A stretch of DNA of 10,036 nt from Caldifarciminota bacterium (GTDB lineage Bacteria > Hydrothermota > UBA3072 > WFRC01). The notes under the pieces are model-generated. The model had not been told where the DNA came from. It did no database searches and saw only the letters and a program-made list of their open reading frames with translations. This document shows, one piece after another, positions 1-6,502 of this stretch. A program made the position numbers and the translations under genes. The stretch lies in the NCBI GenBank assembly GCA_015486685.1, contig WFRC01000083.1:1-10036 (forward strand), written 5' to 3'. Positions within the stretch are counted from its first letter, which is position 1. Each line of letters starts with the position of its first letter.

Positions 1-2
1 AA

Positions 3-1238
3 TTAAATCCTGCTATTGAAGTTATGGAGGAAGAAGAGCCAGTGGATGAAATGGAGATTGATGTAAATATTTTGAGGGAGGATGAAAAAGAGGTTGATGA
101 GGGTTTGCAGAAATTTTTAGAAGAGGAACTTCCCTCGTTTTATCTTCCTGAACAAGAGGAAGAGACGCAAACACAGATACCAGCTGTATTTACATTAAAG
201 GATATTTTATATGCACAGATAGATATTGTGTTTTCGAATCAAAAAATGCGTCAGGCGGCAAAGTTTGTGATTGAATATATAGACAAGAATGGATATATAA
301 AGACATCCCCTGAGAAGATAGCAAAAGAGTTAAAACTAAAAACATCCGATGTCAAAAATATAATTAAGGAGATAACGGAATTTTCTCCCCCTGGTATAGG
401 TGCAAAAGACCTCAGAGAATCCCTTCTTATCCAGTTGAGATATTTTGGCGAAGAGGATACAGTTGCGTATAAAATTTTAGATGTGTGTTTTGAAGAATTT
501 AAGGAAAATGCAATTGGAAAGATTGCTGAAAAATTAGGGGTTTCGGAAGAGATAATAAAGAAAGCGGTAAACAGAATCAAGAAATTAAATCCAAGGCCCT
601 CTGCTGATTTTACAGGCGGAGATATTGAATACATTGTGCCTGATGTATCCTGTGAGTATAAGAATGGAAAGTATATCGTAAAGGTGGATGATTCATACAT
701 CCCGCCAATGAGGATAAGTTCAAAGTTTAGAGAAATGCTGCTTGCACCTGAAAAATATTCCAGGGAAGAAATCAGATGGGTAAAAGAGAGGGTAAAAAGG
801 GCTCTGTATTTCTTTAAATTATTAGAGGATAGAAAAAAGCACTTAAAGAGGGTGATGGAATTTATCATTGAACACCAGCAGGAGTTTATTGAAAAGGGTA
901 AGCCATTTTTGAAGCCCCTGGGTTTACGGGAGATTGCGGAAAGTGTAGGATTAAGTGAATCGACCATCTCAAGAATGTTGAAACAAAGGTATGTTCAGAC
1001 ACCAAAGGGTGTAATCCCGTCAAGGAACTTCCTTTCAAGGAGTGTAAGAAGATACGGAGGAAGGGTCTCGCAAGAGATGGTGAAGGAATTAATAAAAAAG
1101 ATTATTGAGAATGAAGGCAAGCCTATTACAGATGGTGAAATTTCTAAAATATTGAATTCTCAAGGTTTTAGTATAGTAAGAAGGACAGTGGCAAAATATA
1201 GAAAAGATATGGGAATCCCGCCCAAATCTCGAAGATAG
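3..1238 (+). CDS. rpoN: RNA polymerase sigma-54 factor RpoN, 5' end outside window
   Basis: Sigma-54 directs core RNA polymerase to -24/-12 promoters that need an AAA+ activator. The open frame runs in from the window edge: the codons from position 3 read LNPAIEV, the end of the region I glutamine-rich activator-interacting segment (NPxLE in relatives), so the ATG at 24 is internal and roughly 40-45 residues are missing. Numbering from that ATG, residues 2-50 are the acidic region II linker. The core-binding domain follows, with SPPGIGAKDL at 121-130 and LNPRPSADF at 188-196. The helix-turn-helix is at about 302-325 (REIAESVGLSESTISRM), followed by YVQTPKG. The C-terminal RpoN box VRRTVAKYR is at 385-393, near-canonical and followed by GIPP. 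The usual LKYFF-type segment after the HTH is changed to IPSRNFL (331-337). The frame is intact to a TAG stop. Identification is very secure. No -24/-12 target promoter was recognised elsewhere in the window. Confidence 0.97.
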   Translation, partial: LNPAIEVMEEEEPVDEMEIDVNILREDEKEVDEGLQKFLEEELPSFYLPEQEEETQTQIPAVFTLKDILYAQIDIVFSNQKMRQAAKFVIEYIDKNGYIKTSPEKIAKELKLKTSDVKNIIKEITEFSPPGIGAKDLRESLLIQLRYFGEEDTVAYKILDVCFEEFKENAIGKIAEKLGVSEEIIKKAVNRIKKLNPRPSADFTGGDIEYIVPDVSCEYKNGKYIVKVDDSYIPPMRISSKFREMLLAPEKYSREEIRWVKERVKRALYFFKLLEDRKKHLKRVMEFIIEHQQEFIEKGKPFLKPLGLREIAESVGLSESTISRMLKQRYVQTPKGVIPSRNFLSRSVRRYGGRVSQEMVKELIKKIIENEGKPITDGEISKILNSQGFSIVRRTVAKYRKDMGIPPKSRR

Positions 1239-1300
1239 TGCTTGGGGACGGTGCTTGACTCTGTGACAATTTTTAACATAAAAACGGCTACTATCCCCAA
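1238..1300. repeat. Possible REP-like remnant with inverted and direct repeats after rpoN
   Basis: The short gap after rpoN holds TTGGGGA at 1242-1248 and its exact reverse complement TCCCCAA at 1294-1300. It also holds a 7-bp direct repeat, GTGCTTG, at 1238-1244 and 1251-1257. The first copy begins on the last base of the rpoN stop codon. GGGGAC-type inverted repeats in gaps resemble REP sequences mobilised by Y1 (RAYT) transposases, but no transposase is present and the family cannot be assigned without a genome-wide search. The arms are far apart for a terminator and no U-tract follows. Confidence 0.3.
1255..1282 (+). promoter_or_regulatory. Candidate sigma-70 promoter for the dap operon
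   Basis: TTGACT (1255-1260) is followed after 16 bp by CATAAA (1277-1282), a 5/6 and 4/6 match to the -35 and -10 consensus. Transcription would begin near 1289 and leave a leader of about 45 nt carrying the AAGGAGG ribosome site. The leader is too short for a lysine riboswitch. Promoter-like hexamers are common in AT-rich DNA, so this is tentative. Confidence 0.3.
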
Positions 1301-1333
1301 AAGTGGGAATTGCGAATAAGGTAAGGAGGAAAT

Positions 1334-2212
1334 ATGATTAAAGGCTCAATTGTTGCATTATCCACACCATTTTCAGATAGTGGAATAGATTTTTCTACTA
1401 TGGAAAGACTTATCCATCTTCATAATGGTTCCGGGACATCAGGGATTTTATTATTGGGCACAACAGGAGAATCTCCCACTATAAATGAAGATGAAAGGAA
1501 AGAAATTATAAAATTCACAAAGGAAAGGATAAAATGTTCCCTTATTGTTGGCACAGGAACAAATTCCACAGAGAAGACAATTAAATTGACGAAACAGGCA
1601 GAGGATTTAGGGGTAGATTATGCACTAATAATTACGCCATACTACAATAAACCCACACAATCGGGTCTAAAAAGACATTTTGAGAAGGTTGCAACCTCAG
1701 TGCATATTCCTATTATTATCTATAATGTTCCATCGCGCACAGGTATAAATATAATGCCTGATACTGTAAGTTATCTTTCTGTATTGGATAACATCGTTGG
1801 CATTAAAGAAGCAAGCGGAAAATTGCGTCAGATGATTGAAATTGTGTCTACCACAGGGAAAGATTTTTCACTACTGTCAGGGGATGATATGTTGACATTA
1901 CCTATTATATCCATTGGTGGTAAAGGTGTAATTTCTGTTACGGCGAATATTGTGCCTGAGGATGTGGGTAAAATGGTGGATTATGCCCTAAATAATAAAT
2001 GGGATGAGGCAAGAATGCTTAATGAAAAATTATATTATCTTTCCAGTGCAATGTTTATCGAAACGAATCCTATCCCTGTAAAGACCGCATTAAAGATGCT
2101 TGGATATAATATGGGTGAGCTGAGAAGTCCATTGTCAGAAATGGCTTCGGAAAATAGAACGAGATTGAAGGAGGCATTAGTAAATTATGGACTACTCTCA
2201 AGGGGGCATTAA
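1334..2212 (+). CDS. dapA: 4-hydroxy-tetrahydrodipicolinate synthase DapA
   Basis: A class I aldolase-type TIM barrel in the cytoplasm that condenses pyruvate with L-aspartate-4-semialdehyde, the first committed step to diaminopimelate and lysine. The Schiff-base lysine is K158 in GIKEASG. The proton-relay residues T43/T44 (GTTGE), Y104 (YYNKP) and Y130 (YNVPSRTG) are all present, as is R135, which binds the semialdehyde carboxylate. At 292 residues it is the normal family length. The start is fixed by a strong AAGGAGG site at 1323-1329, four bases before the ATG. It is the first gene of a dapA-dapB-dapH run and ends directly against dapB. Homologues of the same fold (N-acetylneuraminate lyase, KDG aldolase) are made unlikely by the active-site motifs and the neighbours. 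Confidence 0.97.
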   Translation: MIKGSIVALSTPFSDSGIDFSTMERLIHLHNGSGTSGILLLGTTGESPTINEDERKEIIKFTKERIKCSLIVGTGTNSTEKTIKLTKQAEDLGVDYALIITPYYNKPTQSGLKRHFEKVATSVHIPIIIYNVPSRTGINIMPDTVSYLSVLDNIVGIKEASGKLRQMIEIVSTTGKDFSLLSGDDMLTLPIISIGGKGVISVTANIVPEDVGKMVDYALNNKWDEARMLNEKLYYLSSAMFIETNPIPVKTALKMLGYNMGELRSPLSEMASENRTRLKEALVNYGLLSRGH

Positions 2213-2893
2213 ATGAATATTGCTGTATACGGCGGTTCAGGAAGAATGGGAACTGTTTTTTGTGATTATGCTGTGAAAAAAGGGCATTCGGTATTTGTTA
2301 TTGATAAGCAAACCCCCAAATTAAATATCCCATTTTACAGCAGATTAGAAGATGTTATTCCATCTGTTGATACCGTTGTAGATTTTTCATCACCTCAGGG
2401 CTTAAATGAAATTATTCCCACAATAGAACGATTTCATAAACCGCTTGTAAGTGGCACAACAGGTATAGGCAATGATGTGATGACAAAATTAAAAGAAGCA
2501 GGGAAAATTATACCCATTTTATATGCACCAAATTTTTCTATGGGTATCACACTCATCAAGATATTATTGAAAAACATACCGCAGGAATTATTGAGGGAAT
2601 TTGATATACATATAGAGGAAATTCATCATAAAAACAAGAAGGATAAACCCAGTGGGACAGCAAAGATGCTCGGAGAGATACTGGTAAATCCTGAGATATC
2701 ATCTATAAGAGTAGGGGACGAGAGAGGTATCCATAAGATATATTTTTACGGAGAAGATGAGGTAATAGAATTATCTCACAGGGCAGTTTCCAGAATTATA
2801 TTCGCAAGGGGTGCATTGGCATCAGCACAATCTATAATCAATATGCCCCCGGGATTTTATACAATGGAGGCACTATGGACTGGAAAGAAATAA
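2213..2893 (+). CDS. dapB: 4-hydroxy-tetrahydrodipicolinate reductase DapB
   Basis: Reduces the DapA product with NAD(P)H to tetrahydrodipicolinate. The N-terminal Rossmann motif is YGGSGRMG (6-13). SGTTG (80-84) and APNFSMG (105-111) are typical of the family. The catalytic segment EIHHKNKKDKPSGTA (136-150) holds the expected H138 and K142. The C-terminal SHRAVSRIIFARGA (188-201) completes the substrate domain. At 226 residues it is clearly shorter than the roughly 270 of E. coli, resembling the compact DapB forms of some thermophiles, and no motif is missing. The ATG follows the dapA TAA with no gap, and an AAGGGGG site (2200-2206) sits inside the end of dapA, suggesting translational coupling. 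Confidence 0.96.
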   Translation: MNIAVYGGSGRMGTVFCDYAVKKGHSVFVIDKQTPKLNIPFYSRLEDVIPSVDTVVDFSSPQGLNEIIPTIERFHKPLVSGTTGIGNDVMTKLKEAGKIIPILYAPNFSMGITLIKILLKNIPQELLREFDIHIEEIHHKNKKDKPSGTAKMLGEILVNPEISSIRVGDERGIHKIYFYGEDEVIELSHRAVSRIIFARGALASAQSIINMPPGFYTMEALWTGKK

Positions 2894-3585
2894 GTGCATT
2901 AATTTCAAACAGTGAAAAACAAACACCTGCTGTTGTTTTTATAAGGGGAAATTTTTCAGAAGATATATTCAAAGATTGGGACATTAAATTTTTTGGAAAT
3001 GGTAATTTCTGGATTCTTGTGGGAGATTGGAAAATTTTAAAAAAAATCCGAAAAGAATATGGCCGCAGGATAAAGGATATATATGTAGATATAAAAGCCG
3101 CATACTCAGCAATGCCCTTAAAAGATTTAAGAAATATTCAGGCAAGAATTGAACCCGGTGCAATCATTAGAAAAGGTGCAAAAATTGGTAAGGATACAAT
3201 TATAATGATGGGTGCGGTTATCAATATTGGTGCTGTAATTGGGGCAAGAACAATGGTGGATATGAACGCCGTCATTGGTGCAAGGGCAATTATTGGCAAA
3301 GACTGTCATATCGGAGCGGGTGCAGTTATATCCGGTGTATTGGAACCCCCGTCTGCAAAACCTGTTAGGATTTCTGACAGGGTGCTTATAGGCGCAAATG
3401 CCGTTGTGCTGGAAGGCGTCAAGGTAGGGAAAAATGCCATTGTCGGAGCAGGCTCGGTAGTATTAACGGATGTAAAAGAAAACATTGTTGTAGCAGGTGC
3501 TCCTGCCAGAGAAATAAAAAAAGTTAAAGATGTAGATAAGATGAAAAGGTCAATATTAAAGGAATTGAGAGGGGTCAGGCATTGA
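2875..3585 (+). CDS. dapH: Tetrahydrodipicolinate N-acetyltransferase DapH
   Basis: Transfers an acetyl group from acetyl-CoA to tetrahydrodipicolinate, committing the cell to the acetylated branch of diaminopimelate synthesis. Residues 1-88 form the small N-terminal DapH domain. From ARIEPGAIIR (90-99) the protein is a left-handed beta helix of hexapeptide repeats, with the DapH signatures MMGAVINIGA (111-120), MVDMNAV (127-133), CHIGAGAV (144-151) and EPPSAKPV (157-164), ending in VVAGAPAREI (205-214). These separate it from succinyl-type DapD and from serine acetyltransferases. Length 236 is normal. The start is supported by GGAGG at 2866-2870, and the gene overlaps dapB by 19 bases. The later acetyl-branch genes (aminotransferase, deacetylase, dapF, lysA) are not in the window. 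Confidence 0.96.
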   Translation: MDWKEISALISNSEKQTPAVVFIRGNFSEDIFKDWDIKFFGNGNFWILVGDWKILKKIRKEYGRRIKDIYVDIKAAYSAMPLKDLRNIQARIEPGAIIRKGAKIGKDTIIMMGAVINIGAVIGARTMVDMNAVIGARAIIGKDCHIGAGAVISGVLEPPSAKPVRISDRVLIGANAVVLEGVKVGKNAIVGAGSVVLTDVKENIVVAGAPAREIKKVKDVDKMKRSILKELRGVRH

Positions 3586-3597
3586 CAATTGACAATT
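3581..3597. repeat. Tandem ATTGACA repeat across the dapH stop
   Basis: Two exact copies of ATTGACA (3581-3587, 3588-3594) are followed by a partial ATT. The dapH TGA lies inside the first copy. The segment 3587-3597 reads AATTGACAATT, a palindrome about a central A. It contains two consensus -35 hexamers (TTGACA), but no convincing -10 stands at the right distance from either. It could be a small dispersed repeat, an operator or a weak promoter for the radical SAM gene. Confidence 0.45.
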
Positions 3598-3609
3598 CCT
3601 TTTTGTTTT

Positions 3610-4545
3610 ATGAGCACTTCCCAACATCCCATTAATCGCATTGGTGCATACTGGAAAAGGATATTTGGAGAGAAGGTTTACAGGGTTTCTATTGATGGCG
3701 GTTTTACCTGCCCGAACAGAGATGGGTCAAAGGGTAGAGGAGGCTGTATATATTGCGATGAAGTGGGCTACAGACCAAAGTATGTAGAACCTGAACTCCC
3801 TGTTGCTGAACAGGTGAAGAAGGGAATTGATTATATGAAGGGTAAAATAGGGATAAATAAATTCATTGCATATTTTCAATCATACACAAACACCTATGCA
3901 CCTGTTGAAAAATTGAGGAAGTTGTATTATGAGGCACTTTCACATCCTGATGTTGTAGGGATTTCAATATCCACGAGACCTGATTGCGTAGGAGAGGATG
4001 TATTGGATTTAATTGAAGAGATAGCAGAGAAGTATCATACCTGGTTAGAAATTGGCGTAGAAAGCATCTCAGATGAACATCTTAAATGGATGAAAAGGGG
4101 ACACACTATTCGGGACACAGAGGATGCGATAAAAAGGATAAAACAGAGAAAGAATATTTTTGTGCTGGGCCATCTAATCTTTGGATTACCCGATGAGAAT
4201 ATAATAGAAACAGCAAAAAAGGTTTCGGAATGGGGACTTGATGGTGTGAAGATGCACCACTTATATGTCGTGAAAAACACGGTGCTGGCACAGGAATATA
4301 AGAACGGGAATATTAAAGTTTTTGAAACACCTGATGCATACGCCAAGATAGCAGTGAAATTTCTGGAGCATTTATCTTCGGATATTCTTATACACAGGCT
4401 TGCAGGTTATGTAAACAAAGAATTTTTAGTTGCACCTCTGTGGACTGCTCAAAGGAATGCGGCAGAAAATATCATTGAAAGGATATTAAAAGAAAAGGGC
4501 TCATATCAGGGAAAATTACGGTCAACTTTTGAACACATATTCTAA
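3610..4545 (+). CDS. Radical SAM protein, TIGR01212 (YhcC) family
   Basis: A cytoplasmic radical SAM enzyme of unknown substrate. The [4Fe-4S] cysteines are C34, C46 and C49 in FTCPNRDGSKGRGGCIYC, the extended C-x11-C-x2-C spacing characteristic of the TIGR01212 family rather than the classical CxxxCxxC. Other family signatures are GISISTRPDC (117-126), LEIGVESI (146-153), HLIFGLPDE (188-196) and the HxLYVVKNTxLAQEY stretch (217-230). An Elp3/MiaB-like barrel is expected. I start it at the ATG at 3610 (311 residues). An in-frame TTG at 3589 would add seven residues, but that TTG lies in the ATTGACA repeat and neither start has a clear ribosome site. It lies 24 bases after dapH on the same strand and may be read through from the dap operon. 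Nothing suggests a role in lysine synthesis. Confidence 0.9.
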   Translation: MSTSQHPINRIGAYWKRIFGEKVYRVSIDGGFTCPNRDGSKGRGGCIYCDEVGYRPKYVEPELPVAEQVKKGIDYMKGKIGINKFIAYFQSYTNTYAPVEKLRKLYYEALSHPDVVGISISTRPDCVGEDVLDLIEEIAEKYHTWLEIGVESISDEHLKWMKRGHTIRDTEDAIKRIKQRKNIFVLGHLIFGLPDENIIETAKKVSEWGLDGVKMHHLYVVKNTVLAQEYKNGNIKVFETPDAYAKIAVKFLEHLSSDILIHRLAGYVNKEFLVAPLWTAQRNAAENIIERILKEKGSYQGKLRSTFEHIF

Positions 4546-4551
4546 ATAACT

Positions 4552-5124
4552 TCATTTACTCATAAACTCTCTTAATATTTTTTCCAGTCCATTGATATCT
4601 TTAATATTGAAATCTCCAAATCCGTCTCCAATCCTTACCGTAATGCAGCCTGCCCTTCTACCTGCCTCAATATCATAGTCATAGTCTCCAACAACCATTG
4701 CCTCAGATGGAGCAATTCCGAAATGTTTAAGTGCCAGGAGTATAGGTTCTGGAGCAGGCTTTGGGAATTTTGTGTCTTCCCTTGTGATAATTAAATCAAA
4801 AAAGGTTAAATAGAAATTCAGGGCGACCTCTGTTGCCTCCCTGCAATTTCTTGTAACGATAGCTGTCTTTATTCCCATTTTCTTCAAATATTCTAAAAGG
4901 TCTGTTAAGCCTTCAACAGGGTATGATTTTCTTGCCCTTGTCATTTCCTCCTCTTTTAGAATTTTCATTGCTCTGGGATTTTTTAGCCTGAGTAAAGATT
5001 CATAAAGTGGTTGAAGCAACTCAATGGAAATATTTAATCTTCTGGCAATCCTTTCTTTCATCTCGGAAAATGGCACAGGATTTTTTACAATGGTGCCATC
5101 CATATCAAATATCACTGCTTTCAT
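4552..5124 (-). CDS. HAD-superfamily phosphatase, phosphoglycolate phosphatase-like
   Basis: A subfamily IA haloacid dehalogenase-type hydrolase of 190 residues. Motif I is FDMDGT with nucleophile D7 and acid D9, motif II is T91 in AIVTRN, motif III is K122 in FPKPAPEP, and motif IV is GDYDYDIEAG (146-155) with D147 and D151. Residues of about 15-75 form a helical cap. This set fits phosphoglycolate or beta-phosphoglucomutase-like phosphatases, but the substrate cannot be read from motifs. An in-frame ATG 20 codons upstream is rejected: the extra residues are unlike the family, whereas the chosen ATG overlaps the nfo stop as ATGA (5121-5124) with an AAAGG site just before it. Tight coupling to endonuclease IV suggests use on phosphoglycolate released from DNA ends (inference). 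Its end faces the radical SAM gene across 6 bases. Confidence 0.88.
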   Translation of the reverse strand: MKAVIFDMDGTIVKNPVPFSEMKERIARRLNISIELLQPLYESLLRLKNPRAMKILKEEEMTRARKSYPVEGLTDLLEYLKKMGIKTAIVTRNCREATEVALNFYLTFFDLIITREDTKFPKPAPEPILLALKHFGIAPSEAMVVGDYDYDIEAGRRAGCITVRIGDGFGDFNIKDINGLEKILREFMSK

Positions 5125-5924
5125 AATGCCTTTGCCATATTTGATAAATGTCTCATTTGTTTCATATTTTCTGCATTTCCACATTCCGATGTCACGGGCG
5201 TTTCCATAATTCCCGGAAGCGATAAAATTCCAGGATATGAAAGCAGATTTAGAAAGCCCTTTTCTCCAATATATCCTTTACCAATATGCCAGTGCCTATC
5301 AATCTTTGAACCCAATTGCGTTTTTGAATCATTTAAGTGGATACATTTTAACCTTTCTATACCTATAAAATCTTGAATTTCGGAGAACATATCCCTTACG
5401 GCATTTTCATCCCTTAAATCATAACCTGATTCAAAAGAATGGGCTGTATCAAGGCAAAGCCCTATTGATGGTAAATGTTTAAGCACTTCACCCATAACCT
5501 TAAATCTGGAAGATGCAGTATTCTCCAACAGGATTTTTGTATACTCACTATGAAGTTGGCTTAATCCGTCCTTAAATAATTCTATTTCCTCCTGCTTTGG
5601 CGTAAAATGGATAATGAAATAGTTTGCAGATAGGACTTCTGCCCTTTTAATCTCTGTAATTAAAGATGCAATAGACCTCTTTCTTAAATCCTTATTAACA
5701 GAGTTTATTCTTGGAAGATAGGACGAATGAACAATAACGGGGTGTAATTTATGTTTTATAACGCCTTCCTTGAACCCTTCGACATCCTCTGTGGAAATAA
5801 GTTTTTTCTTCCACCCCCGAGGATTGCCAGAAAACATCTGGAATGTATCGCATCCCAGAGATAATGCCCTTTCAGGCACATACCTGAAGCCTTTAGAAAT
5901 TGATATATGAAATCCGAGTCTCAT
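5121..5924 (-). CDS. nfo: Endonuclease IV (AP endonuclease) Nfo
   Basis: A DNA base-excision-repair enzyme that cuts 5' of abasic sites and removes 3'-blocking groups such as phosphoglycolate. It is a TIM barrel with three zinc ions. All nine expected ligands are visible: H66 (VHSSYL), H106 (IIHFTP), E134 (LLENTA), D159 and H162 (CLDTAHSF), H196 (IHLNDSK), D209 and H211 (DRHWHIGKG) and E241 (METP). The family signatures CLDTAHSFESGYDLR and HLNDSKTQLGS are near-canonical. Length 267 is slightly short of the usual 280. The start MRLGFHIS aligns with the family's opening strand. There is no ribosome site, and the promoter pair at 5931-5959 would place the first transcribed base on the A of this ATG, so a leaderless mRNA is likely. 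It is coupled to the downstream HAD gene by a 4-base overlap. Confidence 0.96.
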   Translation of the reverse strand: MRLGFHISISKGFRYVPERALSLGCDTFQMFSGNPRGWKKKLISTEDVEGFKEGVIKHKLHPVIVHSSYLPRINSVNKDLRKRSIASLITEIKRAEVLSANYFIIHFTPKQEEIELFKDGLSQLHSEYTKILLENTASSRFKVMGEVLKHLPSIGLCLDTAHSFESGYDLRDENAVRDMFSEIQDFIGIERLKCIHLNDSKTQLGSKIDRHWHIGKGYIGEKGFLNLLSYPGILSLPGIMETPVTSECGNAENMKQMRHLSNMAKAL

Positions 5925-5930
5925 CAGTAG

Positions 5931-5959
5931 AATATATCATTAAATATTGATTTTTTCAA
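5931..5959 (-). promoter_or_regulatory. nfo promoter, predicted leaderless
   Basis: On the minus strand TTGAAA (5959-5954) and TATATT (5936-5931) are separated by 17 bp, each matching the consensus at 5 of 6 positions. Six bases separate the -10 from the nfo ATG, so the expected +1 is base 5924, the A of the start codon. This accounts for the lack of a Shine-Dalgarno sequence. Confidence 0.55.
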
Positions 5960-5974
5960 ATTTTATTTTATACT
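5947..5974 (+). promoter_or_regulatory. DUF456 gene promoter, predicted leaderless and overlapping the nfo promoter
   Basis: TTGATT (5947-5952) and TATACT (5969-5974) are separated by 16 bp, a 4/6 and 5/6 match. The expected +1 falls at 5980-5981, on the ATG of the DUF456 gene. The TTG of the -35 hexamer is in frame with that gene and could be mistaken for an alternative start. The element interleaves with the opposite-strand nfo promoter, so the two cannot be occupied at once. Confidence 0.45.
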
Positions 5975-5979
5975 TATGT

Positions 5980-6453
5980 ATGCATATTTTATATATAATT
6001 CTTTCAGTCGTATTTCTTATTGCAGGACTTATTGGAATTTTTTTACCCGGGCTTCCCGGAATACCTCTTGCATTTGTTGGGTATATATTCATTGGATTGG
6101 CAAGGCATTTTCACCATATTTCTCTTTCAATCTATATTATATTGGGTATTTTAACATTTATTGCCATTATTGGTGATTGGTTTGGTTCTATTATAACCGT
6201 AAAATGGGCAGGCGGTTCGAAAGCAGGTATTAGCGGTGCTGTAATCGGGACAATTATCGGTATATTTTCCGGTAATATCATATTTTTGCTTATCTTTCCC
6301 CTTGTTTTCGCATTCCTTTTTGAATTTTTTGCATCAGGAAATGTAAAAAAAAGTGCTAAGGTGGGTGTTTTTGCGATGGGAGGATTTTTCGCCTCAATTG
6401 CCTTCAAAGTTATCATCTATTTTCTGATGCCTGTAATATTTTATTTTGCCTGA
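5980..6453 (+). CDS. DUF456 family integral membrane protein
   Basis: A 157-residue, very hydrophobic protein of the DUF456 family, whose function is not known. Visible are a first membrane segment (about 3-22) running into the signature PGLPGIP (23-29), a second segment (about 29-42), a third (about 50-68), the hallmark AGGSKAG loop (77-83), a glycine-rich segment (about 84-117), a short basic loop (NVKKSAK, 121-127) and a last segment (about 128-155). The start MHILYII matches the family's usual opening. The TTG start 11 codons upstream is rejected because it falls in the putative -35 element and adds residues unlike the family. It has no ribosome site. It stands alone between nfo and the convergent DUF4416 gene, with 49 bp and no visible terminator after its stop. 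Confidence 0.88.
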   Translation: MHILYIILSVVFLIAGLIGIFLPGLPGIPLAFVGYIFIGLARHFHHISLSIYIILGILTFIAIIGDWFGSIITVKWAGGSKAGISGAVIGTIIGIFSGNIIFLLIFPLVFAFLFEFFASGNVKKSAKVGVFAMGGFFASIAFKVIIYFLMPVIFYFA

Positions 6454-6502
6454 CATTTTACTATTTATATAATATTATGGAGATGAGGAAAGGTATTTAT
6501 TC

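Noticed and set aside
251..967. Long open frame on the minus strand inside rpoN
   Set aside because: It is fully antisense to a clearly conserved sigma-54 frame, has no recognisable domain, and comes from the codon bias of the real gene.
1239..1333. Possible lysine riboswitch ahead of dapA
   Set aside because: The gap is under 100 bases, far too short for the L-box aptamer plus expression platform, and no conserved L-box elements are visible.
1239..1333. A sigma-54 -24/-12 promoter near rpoN or in other gaps
   Set aside because: I found TGGCAC-like strings only within coding sequence and none with a TTGC at the required spacing.
5125..5184. Longer N terminus for the HAD phosphatase
   Set aside because: The extra 20 residues are polar, unlike the family, which starts just before the FDMDGT motif; the shorter start gives an ATGA overlap and a ribosome site.
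6469..6478. Perfect palindrome ATAATATTAT between the convergent DUF456 and DUF4416 genes
   Set aside because: It is only 10 bp of A and T without loop or U-tract, so it is neither a credible terminator nor clearly an operator.
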